Source of the DNA: Alphaproteobacteria bacterium 46_93_T64
Lineage (GTDB): Bacteria; Pseudomonadota; Alphaproteobacteria; Sneathiellales; Sneathiellaceae
Assembly (NCBI GenBank): GCA_002163135.1
Contig: MAAN01000006.1
Coordinates: forward strand, 62,001-126,000
Reading direction: 5' to 3'
Length of the DNA: 64,000 bases
Below the pieces are notes generated by a model. That model was not told the DNA's origin. It searched no databases and saw only the letters and a program-made list of their open reading frames with translations. Each line of letters opens with the position of its first letter. The first letter of the stretch is position 1. Positions 18,588 to 28,490 of this stretch are shown here, piece after piece. The translations under genes were made by a program, and so were the position numbers.

Positions 18588-19157
18588 TTAGTCACCCCTC
18601 AAAACCAAACTAGTCCAAGTTATCTGTCCTATATTAATCTGGGTATACCTTTCTGCAAAGAAGAATGCACTTAGAATAATTTTTTTAATTAAATATGAGT
18701 GTGAAAGATTCTCACATTTCTTGTGAACTTGTGCTTAATTTTTGAAAAAATAATACAAATTGGGATTGAATGTAATGGAAACCAAATTTTTATTTTTGGT
18801 CTCCAGGTTTTTCTGGAATCTATTTTAATTCGAATTAGTTCAATTAGAACAACAAAATACTAGAAAAAATTAATCTAACCAATTAGGAGAATAACAAATT
18901 TTTAAATCAATTATTAAGAAATAAAGATGACATGAATTATAAATTATTTATATGCTTTGATTTGTCCGATTGGTTTTCCTTATAGGCAACGTTTTTCAAT
19001 AGTGTTTTATTGAAAATAAATGAAGATGAATTATGGTTATGTTTTGGTGGTTCGGATTTTTTCAAAAAGTTGAACTGGAAAACATGTCCTTTATTGTGAG
19101 TTGTTTGAGGTGCCGGTTAGACGTAAACGATAAAAAAATTAACAGGGAGATATGTAA
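18588..19157. other. 570-bp AT-rich intergenic region upstream of the pilus operon
   Basis: No convincing gene is present. The region must hold promoters for the leftward glycosyltransferase gene and the rightward flp operon. Two hairpins are visible: GGAAACCAAA/TTTGGTCTCC at 18777-18804 (one mismatch on the plus strand, a G-U pair on the minus strand) and a perfect TTTTCAATA/TATTGAAAA at 18993-19016. A 42-codon ORF (ATG 19033) overlaps the flp start by ATGA but has no convincing RBS. The flp RBS is AGGGAGA just before 19158. Confidence 0.6.
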
Positions 19158-19349
19158 ATGATTGGTTTAATGAAGAAATTTTATGATGATGAGAGCGGTG
19201 TAACTTCGGTGGAGTATGCTCTGCTTGCGGCAGCAGCGGCTGGCGCAGTGCTTGCCGCCGGTGAGACTTTCTATGCGAAAGTTAGTACTGCATTGCAAGA
19301 TATTGATTTGGGGACGACCTCTTCAACTGGTGGCGGTAGCTCACTGTAG
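19158..19349 (+). CDS. flp: Flp/Fap-type pilin
   Basis: Major pilin precursor of 63 aa. The short leader ends at G14, followed by VTSVEYALLAAAAAG, which supplies the required E and Y at mature positions +5 and +6 and the hydrophobic helix. CpaA, encoded 29 bp downstream, should cleave after G14. The serine/glycine-rich tail is typical. Only one flp copy is present. Confidence 0.95.
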   Translation: MIGLMKKFYDDESGVTSVEYALLAAAAAGAVLAAGETFYAKVSTALQDIDLGTTSSTGGGSSL

Positions 19350-19378
19350 GTCGAAACTGTATTGGAAGGAATGCTCAC

Positions 19379-19897
19379 ATGATTATTGCTGCTGCCTTAC
19401 GAAGTGTGATGCTTTTCCTTCCATTATGGGTGATGGCCTTGCTTCTATATGCCGCATATACAGATTGTGTCTCGCGGACGATTTCAAATTCAATTTCATT
19501 TTCAATAGCACCAATATTTGGTGTGTTCTGGATGATTGGCGGTAGCTCACAAGATGTGTTGGATCACCTTATGGTAGCGACCGGAATGTTGATTTTATTG
19601 CTCCCACTTTTCTTCCTTGGAAAGATGGGAGGAGGAGACGTTAAGTTAATAACTGTTACGGCTCTTTGGGTCGGACCCGAGGGGCTTTCTGAGTTCTTGA
19701 TCTATATGACATTTGGCGGGGCCCTTCTTGCCTTAGTTTTGATGTCTTTCTTCATGCGTTCCGTTTGGGAATGGGGAGTTCTGAACTTACGGTTGAACTC
19801 TGCGAGAATACAGTTTTCCAATGTGTCAGGCGTACCCTACGGAATTGCGATCGCTGCTGGCGGAACCGTTACGATTTTCAAACAATATGTGATTTGA
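19379..19897 (+). CDS. cpaA: Prepilin peptidase CpaA/TadV
   Basis: A24-family aspartic membrane peptidase of 172 aa that processes Flp and pseudopilins. The two catalytic aspartates are D29 (YAAYTDCVSRTISN) and D87 in the GxGD-type motif KMGGGDVKL. Four to six hydrophobic helices are visible, and it lacks the N-terminal methylase domain, as usual for CpaA. Confidence 0.93.
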   Translation: MIIAAALRSVMLFLPLWVMALLLYAAYTDCVSRTISNSISFSIAPIFGVFWMIGGSSQDVLDHLMVATGMLILLLPLFFLGKMGGGDVKLITVTALWVGPEGLSEFLIYMTFGGALLALVLMSFFMRSVWEWGVLNLRLNSARIQFSNVSGVPYGIAIAAGGTVTIFKQYVI

Positions 19898-19907
19898 GGC
19901 AGACCCA

Positions 19908-20783
19908 GTGCGTTCTTTATTTCTATTTGTGTGTTGTATAGTATTTATGGGGGCAGCTGTATATCTCGCCCTCCAGATTTTTCTGAAACCCGTAGATATC
20001 ACTTCTACGGCGCATGCCGCTGTAAAGCCCGCAGTTTTCATTGCATCAGTTGAAAAAAGAGTTCTGAAGGGTGCAATCATCAGAGCAAGAGATTTATCCT
20101 GGATACCATATAGATACACTGACGACATATCAGAGTTTATGACGCGAGCGGCCTTCTCCAGGATTAACCAGTTAAGTTTTTCAATAAGACAAAATGCGGA
20201 ACCCGGCGCAATTCTTAAGAAGAAGGATTTTCTTTGGCCCGAGGATAAGGACTATCTGTCGAATATACTGCGAACAGGGTTTCGTGCTGTAGAAGTGAAA
20301 TTGAGAGAAGGGTTACTGGAAAAGAAAAGTCTGACAATCGGAAGTAATATTGATCTGCTTTTAAGTCTGAACGGTACATTAGTTAGTTCGCCAAGGCCTG
20401 ATAATCGGCGGACTTTAGTAACTGTGAAAAATTTGCGGGTGCTTGATGAAAGGTCAATTGAAAAGGGCAAGAGAAACGTAATTTTGGAGGTTACCGAAAC
20501 ACAGGCGGAGGTGATTTTGCTTTCTCAAGAAATGGGTCGTTTGTCTTTATTGTTGCGCTCCAAAGAGGATAGCAAGCCAGATCCGGGCTACGCGTCCATG
20601 ATACGAAAACAGCTTTTGGCTATGCAAAAACCGACAACCGGGCAATTAGAGGGAGATATCGAGAGATCTCTCGTAATTCAACGGGGAGCCCAAGCAGTAG
20701 TTCTGAATAGATCTAAATCGCGGCCAGGGCGAAGCCAGGCAATAGTTGTTTCCCATTCATTAAATAAGCGAGGACAAAAATGA
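19908..20783 (+). CDS. cpaB: Flp pilus assembly protein CpaB/RcpC
   Basis: Periplasmic assembly protein of 291 aa that works with the secretin. It starts at GTG 19908 with GAGG upstream. One N-terminal membrane anchor (residues ~4-26) is followed by a SAF-like segment (VEKRVLKGAIIRARDLSW) and a conserved FRAVEVKLREG...IGSNIDLLLSL region. Its 3' end overlaps cpaC by ATGA. Confidence 0.9.
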   Translation: MRSLFLFVCCIVFMGAAVYLALQIFLKPVDITSTAHAAVKPAVFIASVEKRVLKGAIIRARDLSWIPYRYTDDISEFMTRAAFSRINQLSFSIRQNAEPGAILKKKDFLWPEDKDYLSNILRTGFRAVEVKLREGLLEKKSLTIGSNIDLLLSLNGTLVSSPRPDNRRTLVTVKNLRVLDERSIEKGKRNVILEVTETQAEVILLSQEMGRLSLLLRSKEDSKPDPGYASMIRKQLLAMQKPTTGQLEGDIERSLVIQRGAQAVVLNRSKSRPGRSQAIVVSHSLNKRGQK

Positions 20784-22153
20784 ACAGAGTCATCTCCTTC
20801 ATAATAGCTTCGCTGTTTTCTAGTCTAATAATGATAATTTTGCCAATGGCGGCTGAGTTACAACTCAGACCCAATGAGGGTAGGCTATTTCCACTTGGGG
20901 CTGGAGTACGCGATGTTCTCATCACTAACCCGGACATAGCAGATGTGCAAATAACTCAGAGTAATGGTCTATTTGTATATGGAAAGAAAACCGGTAGAAC
21001 ACATATAGTTGCGCTTGCCGATGGGGACCGTGTTCTCTTTGAAAAGTACATTACGGTAAAACGAGATCTGAATAACCTGCAAGTTCTCTTCAAACAACAT
21101 TTTCCCGGATCCGATATTAAATTGCAACTCTCCCCCGGACGTTTGATGTTGTCCGGGCAAGTTCAATCAGTGAGCACCTTGGAAAATATTCTGAGTCTTG
21201 CCAGCGGGTATCTGGCAGCGGATGAAAAGCTTGTTAATCATTTACAGGTGCCCGCCCCAATGCAAGTGAATTTGCGGGTGAGGATTATGGAAATGAACAG
21301 GCTCGCAACCAAAAATATTGGAATAAATTGGAACTTGCTACTTAATCCCGGATCGATGGCAATTAATCTGATTTCTGGTCGTAGCCCAATATCTTTGGGG
21401 GTTGCTGCAGTGCCCGGACAGTCTGTAACCGCTGGCGGGAGTAGTACATTTTTTGGAACGAGTGGAAGTGAGGCGTCAGTCTCGGCCATCATTGATGCCC
21501 TTGTTGAAGATAAACTGATTACAGTGCTTGCTGAGCCTAATCTTACTTCTCGTTCGGGTGAGACAGCTAATTTCTTTGCTGGTGGTGAATTCCCAATACC
21601 TGTGTCCTCGGATGATAATGGCATCACAATCGAGTTTAAAAAATATGGTGTAATGCTGGATATGACACCGACTGTCATTTCTCCAGATCGAATTCGTCTT
21701 CATATTCGTCCTGAGGTGAGTGAACTATCCTCCGCGGGGGCCGTTGTATTAAACGATATTACTGTGCCGGGAATTTCGATCAGACGCACTGAAGCTACAA
21801 TAGAACTGGCGAGCGGACAAAGTTTCTCTGTCGCCGGCCTGCTTCAAAATCAACAAAGAGATTTGGTTCGTGAAGTTCCATGGCTTGGAAAACTTGATAT
21901 TCTTGGGCCGTTGTTTCGCTCCAAGGAGTATCAGAGTTCTGAAACAGAGCTCGTTATTATCGCGACCGTAAATATTGTACGGCCCCTTAAAACAGATAAT
22001 TTTGTATCGCCCCTTGTCGTTGATTATCGAAATGAACAAAGGATAACAGCCCCCGAAGCACTGCCTCAAAATAGAAATACTGTGCCGGAATATTCTGAAA
22101 CAAGAAACAAAGATGGGCTCAAATTACTGGGACCCAGAGGATATATTTATTGA
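20780..22153 (+). CDS. cpaC: Flp pilus outer-membrane secretin CpaC/RcpA
   Basis: Secretin of 457 aa with a signal peptide (residues 1-~25), an N-terminal pilus-specific domain (FPLGAGVRDVLITNPDIADVQI), a BON-like segment (PGRLMLSGQVQS), and the C-terminal secretin domain (VTAGGSS..., VLAEPNLTSRSGETANFFAGGEFPIPV, VPWLGKLDILGPLFRSKEYQ). It forms the outer-membrane pore for the pilus. Confidence 0.95.
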   Translation: MNRVISFIIASLFSSLIMIILPMAAELQLRPNEGRLFPLGAGVRDVLITNPDIADVQITQSNGLFVYGKKTGRTHIVALADGDRVLFEKYITVKRDLNNLQVLFKQHFPGSDIKLQLSPGRLMLSGQVQSVSTLENILSLASGYLAADEKLVNHLQVPAPMQVNLRVRIMEMNRLATKNIGINWNLLLNPGSMAINLISGRSPISLGVAAVPGQSVTAGGSSTFFGTSGSEASVSAIIDALVEDKLITVLAEPNLTSRSGETANFFAGGEFPIPVSSDDNGITIEFKKYGVMLDMTPTVISPDRIRLHIRPEVSELSSAGAVVLNDITVPGISIRRTEATIELASGQSFSVAGLLQNQQRDLVREVPWLGKLDILGPLFRSKEYQSSETELVIIATVNIVRPLKTDNFVSPLVVDYRNEQRITAPEALPQNRNTVPEYSETRNKDGLKLLGPRGYIY

Positions 22154-22166
22154 GGGCCGACGAGAT

Positions 22167-22760
22167 ATGATCAACTGGTTTAATAAATTTAGCGTTGTGT
22201 TGTTGTTTTCATTGAGCGGGTGCCTTGTTGGAGACCGCTCACCTAGGTACCTGAATCTGTCGGATTCGTTTGCCAAACCGCAGTATACAATAGAACAGTT
22301 TAAGTTTGAGCGGTTGCCACCTCATACACAATTTGTATCAGCAGATGGCACTGAATTATGGCAATTTTTCAGATCTCAAGATTTAAATCGCGAAGATAGC
22401 ATAATACTGTCTCCTTCTTCGCATGCGATAGAAGCTGCAAAATTGATAAAAGATTTTTGGGCTAAAAACGGAGAGAAAAAGCTTCAAATTCTACCAAGTG
22501 AGAGACGCGAAAGGACGGGCAACCCCACAATCGTCGTTGAAATTCGAGGAACAGCATTAATCTTGAACTCCTGCGTCGATGCCGCAGGACGATATCGCCT
22601 CGGATGCGCTGTAAGGAGCAACCGGGCTCTTAGCCTTACTGATTACAATGAACTGGTGAGCGGCGGAAATCTGGGTACATCTCCCGCTGTACTAGAGCGG
22701 CGACCGATAAAGAGAGTGATCGACAACAAATCAGTTCCCTTAATAGAGGCTAAAGAGTGA
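22167..22760 (+). CDS. cpaD: Flp pilus lipoprotein CpaD
   Basis: Predicted outer-membrane lipoprotein of 197 aa. The ATG at 22167 gives a clean signal peptide with lipobox SLSGC (C19); an upstream in-frame ORF extension into cpaC has no such signal. The C-terminal part with CVDAAGRYRLGCAVRSN and RPIKRV fits CpaD. It overlaps cpaE by GTGA. Confidence 0.85.
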   Translation: MINWFNKFSVVLLFSLSGCLVGDRSPRYLNLSDSFAKPQYTIEQFKFERLPPHTQFVSADGTELWQFFRSQDLNREDSIILSPSSHAIEAAKLIKDFWAKNGEKKLQILPSERRERTGNPTIVVEIRGTALILNSCVDAAGRYRLGCAVRSNRALSLTDYNELVSGGNLGTSPAVLERRPIKRVIDNKSVPLIEAKE

Positions 22761-24004
22761 GTGAGAAACGGGCTGTACGGATGATGCCCCCGATTGATGC
22801 CGGATTGCAGATACCAAAGGCCACGGCCTTCATTTTGGATACCCAAACTAGAAACCAGTTACGGCAATGTTTTACGCGATTGGGTTTAGAAGACTTCAAT
22901 ATCGAGCGAGGCGATGTTCGAGACGCGATCCGGAGTTATTCAGAAATATCGTCTCCAGAATTGTTAATCATAGATATCTCCAATTCAGACATGCCGCTAT
23001 CAAAGCTGGAAACTTTATCCAACGTCTGTTCTCCTGATATCAAGGTGGTGGTCATTGGAGATCAGGACAATGTAGGACTTTATCGAAATCTGATGCAGTA
23101 TGGGGTATCTGAATATCTTGTTAAACCTTTACCTGCCGATTTGTTGTATCAAACCTTGCATAAGCTCAATTCAATTCAAGCAGATGCAGTCAAGCCTTTG
23201 AAGGCAGGTAAAAACATCGGCGTGATAGGGTCTTCTGGTGGCGTTGGCGCGACGACATTACTTGCAGGTCTCTCTGATGTCCTGTCCCGAAAATTCCATC
23301 GGCGGGTCATGCTATTAGACCTTAATCTGCATGACGGTGATTTAGGATTTCAGTTTGGTCTTAAAAGCGACAGAGGGTTGCTCGATCTACTGGAAGCTCC
23401 AGAACGAATTGATGAGCTGTTTATTGAGCGAGTTTCTGCCTCCCTTGGTCCAAGACTTGACCTTTTATTTGGCGAAGAAGAGCTCGATAAACGTATTGAA
23501 CCTTCAGGTGAGGCCATAGACATTCTCCTTAAGTATTTAAGCAAGAGTTATCACTTCGTCATGTTGGATGTCATGAAGGCTCCAACCTCTAAAAGGCTGG
23601 AAATATTATCCAAAATGGACGTTTGTATTATCGTTATGGACAACGGTATCTCATCCCTAAACCAGTGCCGGCGTTTGTTCGAGAAATTAGGGGCTACTCA
23701 GGGGCAAAAACAGAATTTGGTAGTTCTAAATCAACCACGACCGACACTCAAAACCGACATTCCTCTGTCAAAGATAGAAAGCATAATCGGTCAGCCTGTT
23801 GATTTTCATCTATCTTATGATGGCCGAAATCATTCGGAAACAAGCCTAAGTGCTAAACCAGCTAGTCAGGGAAGAGGGAAAGCACCTCGCCAAATTATGA
23901 AAATTGCCCAATCTCTTGCAGGGCCGATTACTCACAATGAGACAAAGAGCCTGTTTGGAAAAATGGTAAATGGAGGCAAGGATGTTTGGCAAAAAATACG
24001 ATGA
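22757..24004 (+). CDS. cpaE: Pilus assembly ATPase-like protein CpaE/TadZ
   Basis: Localisation protein of 415 aa with an N-terminal receiver-like domain (residues ~20-145, lacking a convincing phosphorylation site) and a MinD/ParA-type ATPase domain with deviant Walker A GSSGGVGATTL near 158-168 and VMLLDLNLHDGDLG. It starts with GTG inside the cpaD stop overlap. It probably places the pilus machine at the cell pole. Confidence 0.9.
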   Translation: MSEKRAVRMMPPIDAGLQIPKATAFILDTQTRNQLRQCFTRLGLEDFNIERGDVRDAIRSYSEISSPELLIIDISNSDMPLSKLETLSNVCSPDIKVVVIGDQDNVGLYRNLMQYGVSEYLVKPLPADLLYQTLHKLNSIQADAVKPLKAGKNIGVIGSSGGVGATTLLAGLSDVLSRKFHRRVMLLDLNLHDGDLGFQFGLKSDRGLLDLLEAPERIDELFIERVSASLGPRLDLLFGEEELDKRIEPSGEAIDILLKYLSKSYHFVMLDVMKAPTSKRLEILSKMDVCIIVMDNGISSLNQCRRLFEKLGATQGQKQNLVVLNQPRPTLKTDIPLSKIESIIGQPVDFHLSYDGRNHSETSLSAKPASQGRGKAPRQIMKIAQSLAGPITHNETKSLFGKMVNGGKDVWQKIR

Positions 24005-25346
24005 TCTCTCGTCAGGTGTATCTGATAATAATTCTGACTGGACTGACGAAAAGGAGAGCCGCGACTTTGAAACTCTAGGACTACAGAGCCCAAAGGTCTC
24101 TGAAGAATTGGTTGACCGGATTAGGCGTCACTTTTTTGATTTGGTTAATCCATCCATTGCGGCCAACCTTTCAAATGAGGAATTGAGCGGAAAAATTGAT
24201 AAGGCGGTTATGGAAATTGTCGATAGAGAAAAAATCCCATTAAATTGGAGAGAACAAAATCAAATTTCCGTTGATCTCCTAAATGACATGATGGGGGTGG
24301 GGCCGATTGAAATGTTACTAGGGGACAGTTCAATTACCGATATATTGGTGAACGGTTTTGATAGTATTTTCGTTGAGCGATCCGGTACTCTGGAATTGAC
24401 AGATTTGAAATTTCGAGATGACCAGCATTTATTAGGTGTGGCACGCCGCATTGCGGCATCCGTGGGTCGCCGGGTTGATGAGAGCAGCCCGATGGTAGAT
24501 GCCCGGTTAGCGGATGGGAGCCGCGTGAATATAATCATCCCACCTTTGTCTATTAATGGAACCATAATTTCCATTCGAAAATTTCCATTAAACTCCATTT
24601 CACTGGAGGATCTGGCTCAGAAAAAAGCATTAACTGAACAAATGGCAAAGTTTCTAGAAATAGCGGCGGCATCCAGACTGAACATACTGGTATCTGGCGG
24701 CACCGGCTCAGGAAAAACAACTTTGCTCAATGCATTATCCGCACATATCGATGTCAACGAGAGGATCGTTACAATTGAAGATGCTGCGGAGATTAACATT
24801 CAACAACAGCATGTCATTAGCCTTGAGACACGGCAGAAGAATGTTGAAGGAGGCGGGGAGGTTTCTCAACGTGATTTACTTCGGAATGCCCTCAGAATGC
24901 GCCCAGATAGAATAATAATTGGCGAGGTCCGTGGTTCGGAAGCTCACGAAATGTTGCAAGCGATGAATACTGGGCATGACGGATCGATGTCTACCATTCA
25001 CGCAAATTCTGCCCGTGATGCTTTGTCTCGACTTGAAGATCTGATTTTATCCAGCCATTCAAATTCACACCCGTTTACTGTGCGCAAACAAATATCATCG
25101 GCTGTCGATCTTGTGGTGCACGTTATTCGGGACTACCGGGGGTACCGTTATATCCGGTCAATCTCAGAAGTTATTGGAATGGAAGGGGACGTGATCGTCA
25201 TGCAGGATGTCTTCAAGTTCAATGAAACTGAAGCGTTAGATCCTGAGAATCCGTCCAGCAATTTCACATGCAATTTGTTGCGTTTGAGATGTCGCGAGAA
25301 AATTAAACAATATGGTCAGGAACATGCATTGAACCGGATTTATTAA
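23982..25346 (+). CDS. cpaF: Type II/IV secretion ATPase CpaF/TadA
   Basis: Hexameric motor ATPase of about 454 aa. It has the N-terminal all-helical domain, DILVNG and VDARLADGSRVN motifs, Walker A GGTGSGKTT at residues 239-247, and the RMRPDRIIIGEVRG and GHDGSMSTIHANS motifs. The ATG at 23982 is preferred over 23970 because GGAGG precedes it. It overlaps cpaE by 23 bp. Confidence 0.96.
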   Translation: MFGKKYDDLSSGVSDNNSDWTDEKESRDFETLGLQSPKVSEELVDRIRRHFFDLVNPSIAANLSNEELSGKIDKAVMEIVDREKIPLNWREQNQISVDLLNDMMGVGPIEMLLGDSSITDILVNGFDSIFVERSGTLELTDLKFRDDQHLLGVARRIAASVGRRVDESSPMVDARLADGSRVNIIIPPLSINGTIISIRKFPLNSISLEDLAQKKALTEQMAKFLEIAAASRLNILVSGGTGSGKTTLLNALSAHIDVNERIVTIEDAAEINIQQQHVISLETRQKNVEGGGEVSQRDLLRNALRMRPDRIIIGEVRGSEAHEMLQAMNTGHDGSMSTIHANSARDALSRLEDLILSSHSNSHPFTVRKQISSAVDLVVHVIRDYRGYRYIRSISEVIGMEGDVIVMQDVFKFNETEALDPENPSSNFTCNLLRLRCREKIKQYGQEHALNRIY

Positions 25347-26278
25347 TGCCAGAAATTATCGGAAATTTGGGAGCGCAAATGATCCAATTGATATTGGCAG
25401 GTTCGCTATTTTTAAGCGGCGGTTGCGGCATTATTCTAATATTGGCATCGAAGCACCGTTCAGCAAACCAGATGAATTTGAGGATAGATACTTTAAAGTC
25501 TGAAAAGAAACAGTTGTCATTTCTGGACGATGCTCTTGTTGGCAGTCCGGTGCCGAAGAGAAACCTGCGGCGCGGACTTAATAATCCCTATGTACCCATA
25601 GCAACTGCCTTATTATTAGGTGGTTTATGGATTTTGATAGGTCAATTTTCAGTAACGGCAATATTGATAGGGGGAACAATCACCTTCCTTGGTTTCCTGG
25701 TGTTTCTTGTGCGCCGGTATTTGGAAAATAAAAGGTTAAAAACACTGTCCAACCAGTTTCCAGAAGCACTTGATTTACTTACGCGAGGAGCGCGAGTGGG
25801 ATTGTCACTTGAAGACAGTTTTAGGCAAATTCAAAGAACGCTTTCAATGCCAATTGCTGCGGTCTTTGAAGAGGTTTCAAATAATTTGAGTATCGGGATT
25901 TCGCTAGAAGAAAGTTTGGAGAAAGTCTCTGAGCGAATAAAGCTTCGCGAATTTCGATATCTGGCAGCTGTTTTGACGGTTCAACTTACAAGTGGTGGAA
26001 AATATGCCGAAACCATTGAATTACTCAGCCAGAATATTAGAGACAGACATGAGCAGGAAAAACGTGTCAAAGCTGCCACATCGGAGGCCCGTACAGCAGC
26101 GAAAGTGGTCGCTTTGATCGCCGGGTTGGCCGTTTTATCCATGTTTTTCCTAAATCCAACCCAATTTCAGTTTCTGTTGGCAGATCCCAGTGGCCAAATG
26201 ATGTTGGGCTACTGTGTCGCAAGTGTATTGCTGGGCTTCATCGCTATTTACCTAATGTTGGGGTCCTTGAATGGATAA
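25346..26278 (+). CDS. tadB: Pilus inner-membrane platform protein TadB
   Basis: T2SSF-domain membrane protein of 310 aa. The cytoplasmic FPEALDLLTRGARVGLSLEDSFRQI motif and the terminal helices are typical. Its ATG overlaps the cpaF stop (TAATG), and its end overlaps tadC by 8 bp, showing tight coupling. Confidence 0.93.
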   Translation: MPEIIGNLGAQMIQLILAGSLFLSGGCGIILILASKHRSANQMNLRIDTLKSEKKQLSFLDDALVGSPVPKRNLRRGLNNPYVPIATALLLGGLWILIGQFSVTAILIGGTITFLGFLVFLVRRYLENKRLKTLSNQFPEALDLLTRGARVGLSLEDSFRQIQRTLSMPIAAVFEEVSNNLSIGISLEESLEKVSERIKLREFRYLAAVLTVQLTSGGKYAETIELLSQNIRDRHEQEKRVKAATSEARTAAKVVALIAGLAVLSMFFLNPTQFQFLLADPSGQMMLGYCVASVLLGFIAIYLMLGSLNG

Positions 26279-27188
26279 AATTTACCTTTTGATGATTTGT
26301 CTCATATTACTCGTTCTTTCGGGGATGTTTTTCGTAAAAGCACGCAATCGACGGCGGCAAGAATTGTGGGGCCAAAGAGTATCTAGTCTTTCAAGTACAG
26401 AACAGGGACTCCCGTCTACATCCACAAAAAAGAGTGCGGATGGTTTTCTTAAAAAACAACGACTAAGTGAGAGTAGGGAAGACACGCTAGTACAAAGAGA
26501 TAAAGATGCTGTCTTTGCAATGTGGGGGCTAGACCTTGTTCGAGCACCTTTTCATTTTCATCTTTTGAAAGTGGCCTCCACTATTGTTATCTGCAGCATT
26601 TATTCTTTTACCGATGGCGCTGGGCTAGTAGACCCAAATAACAATATTTTGTGGTACGGGTATCTGGTCATAATAGGTGTTTTTGGATTTCTTGCGCCTG
26701 AGATTATTGTTGCTGCGCTTGCCAAACGTCGACGAGAAAAAATAGAAAAAATAGCTCCAGATGTGATCGAACTGTTGATGTTAACCGTGGAAGCCGGTGT
26801 TACTTTTGACGCGGCTGTACTCGCAGTTTGCAAAAGCGTGAAGCGATACGCCGGCTATATGGCGCAGGAACTCGAAATCTTAAGCGCAGAGCTCGTTATT
26901 TTGCCCAATCGTGAAATGGCATATGCGAATTTGATTGAAAGATCGGGTTCCAAAACTTTTGGGTACTTGAAAGTGGCTTTGATGCAGGGGGAAAAATATG
27001 GAACCCCTATTGCAGCTTCTCTTCGCATCGTTGCTAAAGAGGGGCGTCAGCAAGCATTGCTTGCCAAAGAAGAGAAGGCTGGAAGATTGCCTGTTTATCT
27101 CAGTATTCCTCTGATGCTCTTTATCCTGCCGCCTGTCGTTGTAATTTCGGCAGGACCGGGTTTTGTACAGTTAATGAGATCCTTTTAA
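26271..27188 (+). CDS. tadC: Pilus inner-membrane platform protein TadC
   Basis: Second T2SSF-domain platform protein, 305 aa, pairing with TadB. The motif IAPDVIELLMLTVEAGVTFDAAV and the LPVYLSIPLMLFILPPVVVI terminal helix are diagnostic. N-terminal membrane helix at residues ~4-22. Confidence 0.93.
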   Translation: MDKIYLLMICLILLVLSGMFFVKARNRRRQELWGQRVSSLSSTEQGLPSTSTKKSADGFLKKQRLSESREDTLVQRDKDAVFAMWGLDLVRAPFHFHLLKVASTIVICSIYSFTDGAGLVDPNNNILWYGYLVIIGVFGFLAPEIIVAALAKRRREKIEKIAPDVIELLMLTVEAGVTFDAAVLAVCKSVKRYAGYMAQELEILSAELVILPNREMAYANLIERSGSKTFGYLKVALMQGEKYGTPIAASLRIVAKEGRQQALLAKEEKAGRLPVYLSIPLMLFILPPVVVISAGPGFVQLMRSF

Positions 27189-27195
27189 AGGTCTA

Positions 27196-27996
27196 ATGAT
27201 GATTAAAAAATTTCTGCTCTTTCACCTTCTAATAACCTTATTGACAGGTTGCATGACGACGGATCAGTTCTCTACCTATCTGGAAGAAAAACCGAATAAC
27301 CCGCAAGGCGTGAACGTTGCTGATGCCTTGTTAAAAACAGGAGATGCCAGGGCAGCTGCGGGAATTTATGAACGTTTACTGGTCACGCAACCGGAAAGTG
27401 AAGTGTTATGGAACCGATATGCAGATGCGCTATACAAGCAGGGTCATCATAGAAAAGCGATAGTTGCTTATGAGAAATTAGGTGCGATTACAGAATATGA
27501 CTGTAGTTCAAGTGTCGGTATGGGCAACAGCCACCTGAAACTTGGAAGGCCGACAATTGCGGGAAGCTTCTTTTCTCAATGTTTATCCTTGGACGAGAAC
27601 CATGAATATGCTTTGATTGGGCGCGCCATCGCGTTTGATGTTTCCGGACGCTCTGACTTGGCACTTTCATTTTATGCTAAGGCAATTTCAAAAAAACCTG
27701 AAGATATTGGACTTCGGAACAATTATGGACTGTCACTGCTAATGGCAGGAAAACTTGACGCTGCCGTTGCGGAATTTGGAAAAATTGCCTTTACAGAATT
27801 TTCAACTGTCCAAGTTCGGCAAAATCTTGCTCTTGCTTATGGCATGATCGGAGATATGAATGCTGCGCGGCAAGTGTCTTCCCTCGATCTATCACCCGAT
27901 ATCGTCGCTAGTAATCTCAAGATATATGAACATGTTAGGCGCTTGCCTGGGAATGATGGATTGAAATCGCTTTTGTTTGAGGGAAAAGCCAGGTGA
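27196..27996 (+). CDS. tadD: TPR lipoprotein TadD
   Basis: Predicted pilotin-like lipoprotein of 266 aa. A signal peptide with lipobox LLTGC (C19) precedes four to five tetratricopeptide repeats (for example GDARAAAGIYERLLVTQP and LALSFYAKAISKKPEDIGL). TadD proteins assist secretin assembly. AAGG stands before the ATG. Confidence 0.88.
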   Translation: MMIKKFLLFHLLITLLTGCMTTDQFSTYLEEKPNNPQGVNVADALLKTGDARAAAGIYERLLVTQPESEVLWNRYADALYKQGHHRKAIVAYEKLGAITEYDCSSSVGMGNSHLKLGRPTIAGSFFSQCLSLDENHEYALIGRAIAFDVSGRSDLALSFYAKAISKKPEDIGLRNNYGLSLLMAGKLDAAVAEFGKIAFTEFSTVQVRQNLALAYGMIGDMNAARQVSSLDLSPDIVASNLKIYEHVRRLPGNDGLKSLLFEGKAR

Positions 27997-28490
27997 GACG
28001 TCAGAAGGATAAAACCGCGTTTAAGGAAACACAGAATTTCCTAATACAAGAGAGTGGCAGCATGGCACTAGAAACTGCGTTCATATTTCCAATAATTCTG
28101 GTCATGATTTTCACTATCATTGATATGGGGCGCTTACTCGTCGCGGATAGTATCTTGCAGTCAGTTTCAGGAACTCTGTCTACTGAGCTTCGTTTTCTTA
28201 AACAGGTAGATCGTGCGAATGTTTCTTTGGAGGACGTAACAAATCAACTTAAACAGTTGGTTACGGAACGAGCAGGGGGATGGATTTCTACAGATGACCT
28301 ATCTCTTGCCATAATAAAAGAAGAGATGAACAATGGATCTCCCCAACTTGGTAATATAGGTGAAAGGGTGACGTTTCGGGCGTCATATGAATTTCGCCCG
28401 GCGACACCCACATTTTATCTATTGCTCGGCAGTTCAGTTTTGAGCCGAGATTTCGCTATTGCACTAAAAAATTCTGCGACGGGAACTTGA
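27993..28490 (+). CDS. tadE: TadE-like pseudopilin
   Basis: Minor pilin-like protein of 165 aa with the TadE signature SGSMALETAFIFPIILVMIFTIIDMGRLLV near residues 21-52. It starts with GTG overlapping the tadD stop and is followed without a gap by the next pseudopilin gene. Confidence 0.87.
   Translation: MRRQKDKTAFKETQNFLIQESGSMALETAFIFPIILVMIFTIIDMGRLLVADSILQSVSGTLSTELRFLKQVDRANVSLEDVTNQLKQLVTERAGGWISTDDLSLAIIKEEMNNGSPQLGNIGERVTFRASYEFRPATPTFYLLLGSSVLSRDFAIALKNSATGT

Noticed and set aside
18700-18716. TGTGA...TCACA resembling a CRP site
   Set aside because: The spacer is 7 instead of 6 bases and no crp-type regulator or supporting promoter was found.
19033-19161. 42-codon ORF ending in an ATGA overlap with flp
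   Set aside because: No Shine-Dalgarno sequence and no recognisable composition; the overlap alone could be chance, so it is only mentioned in the intergenic entry.
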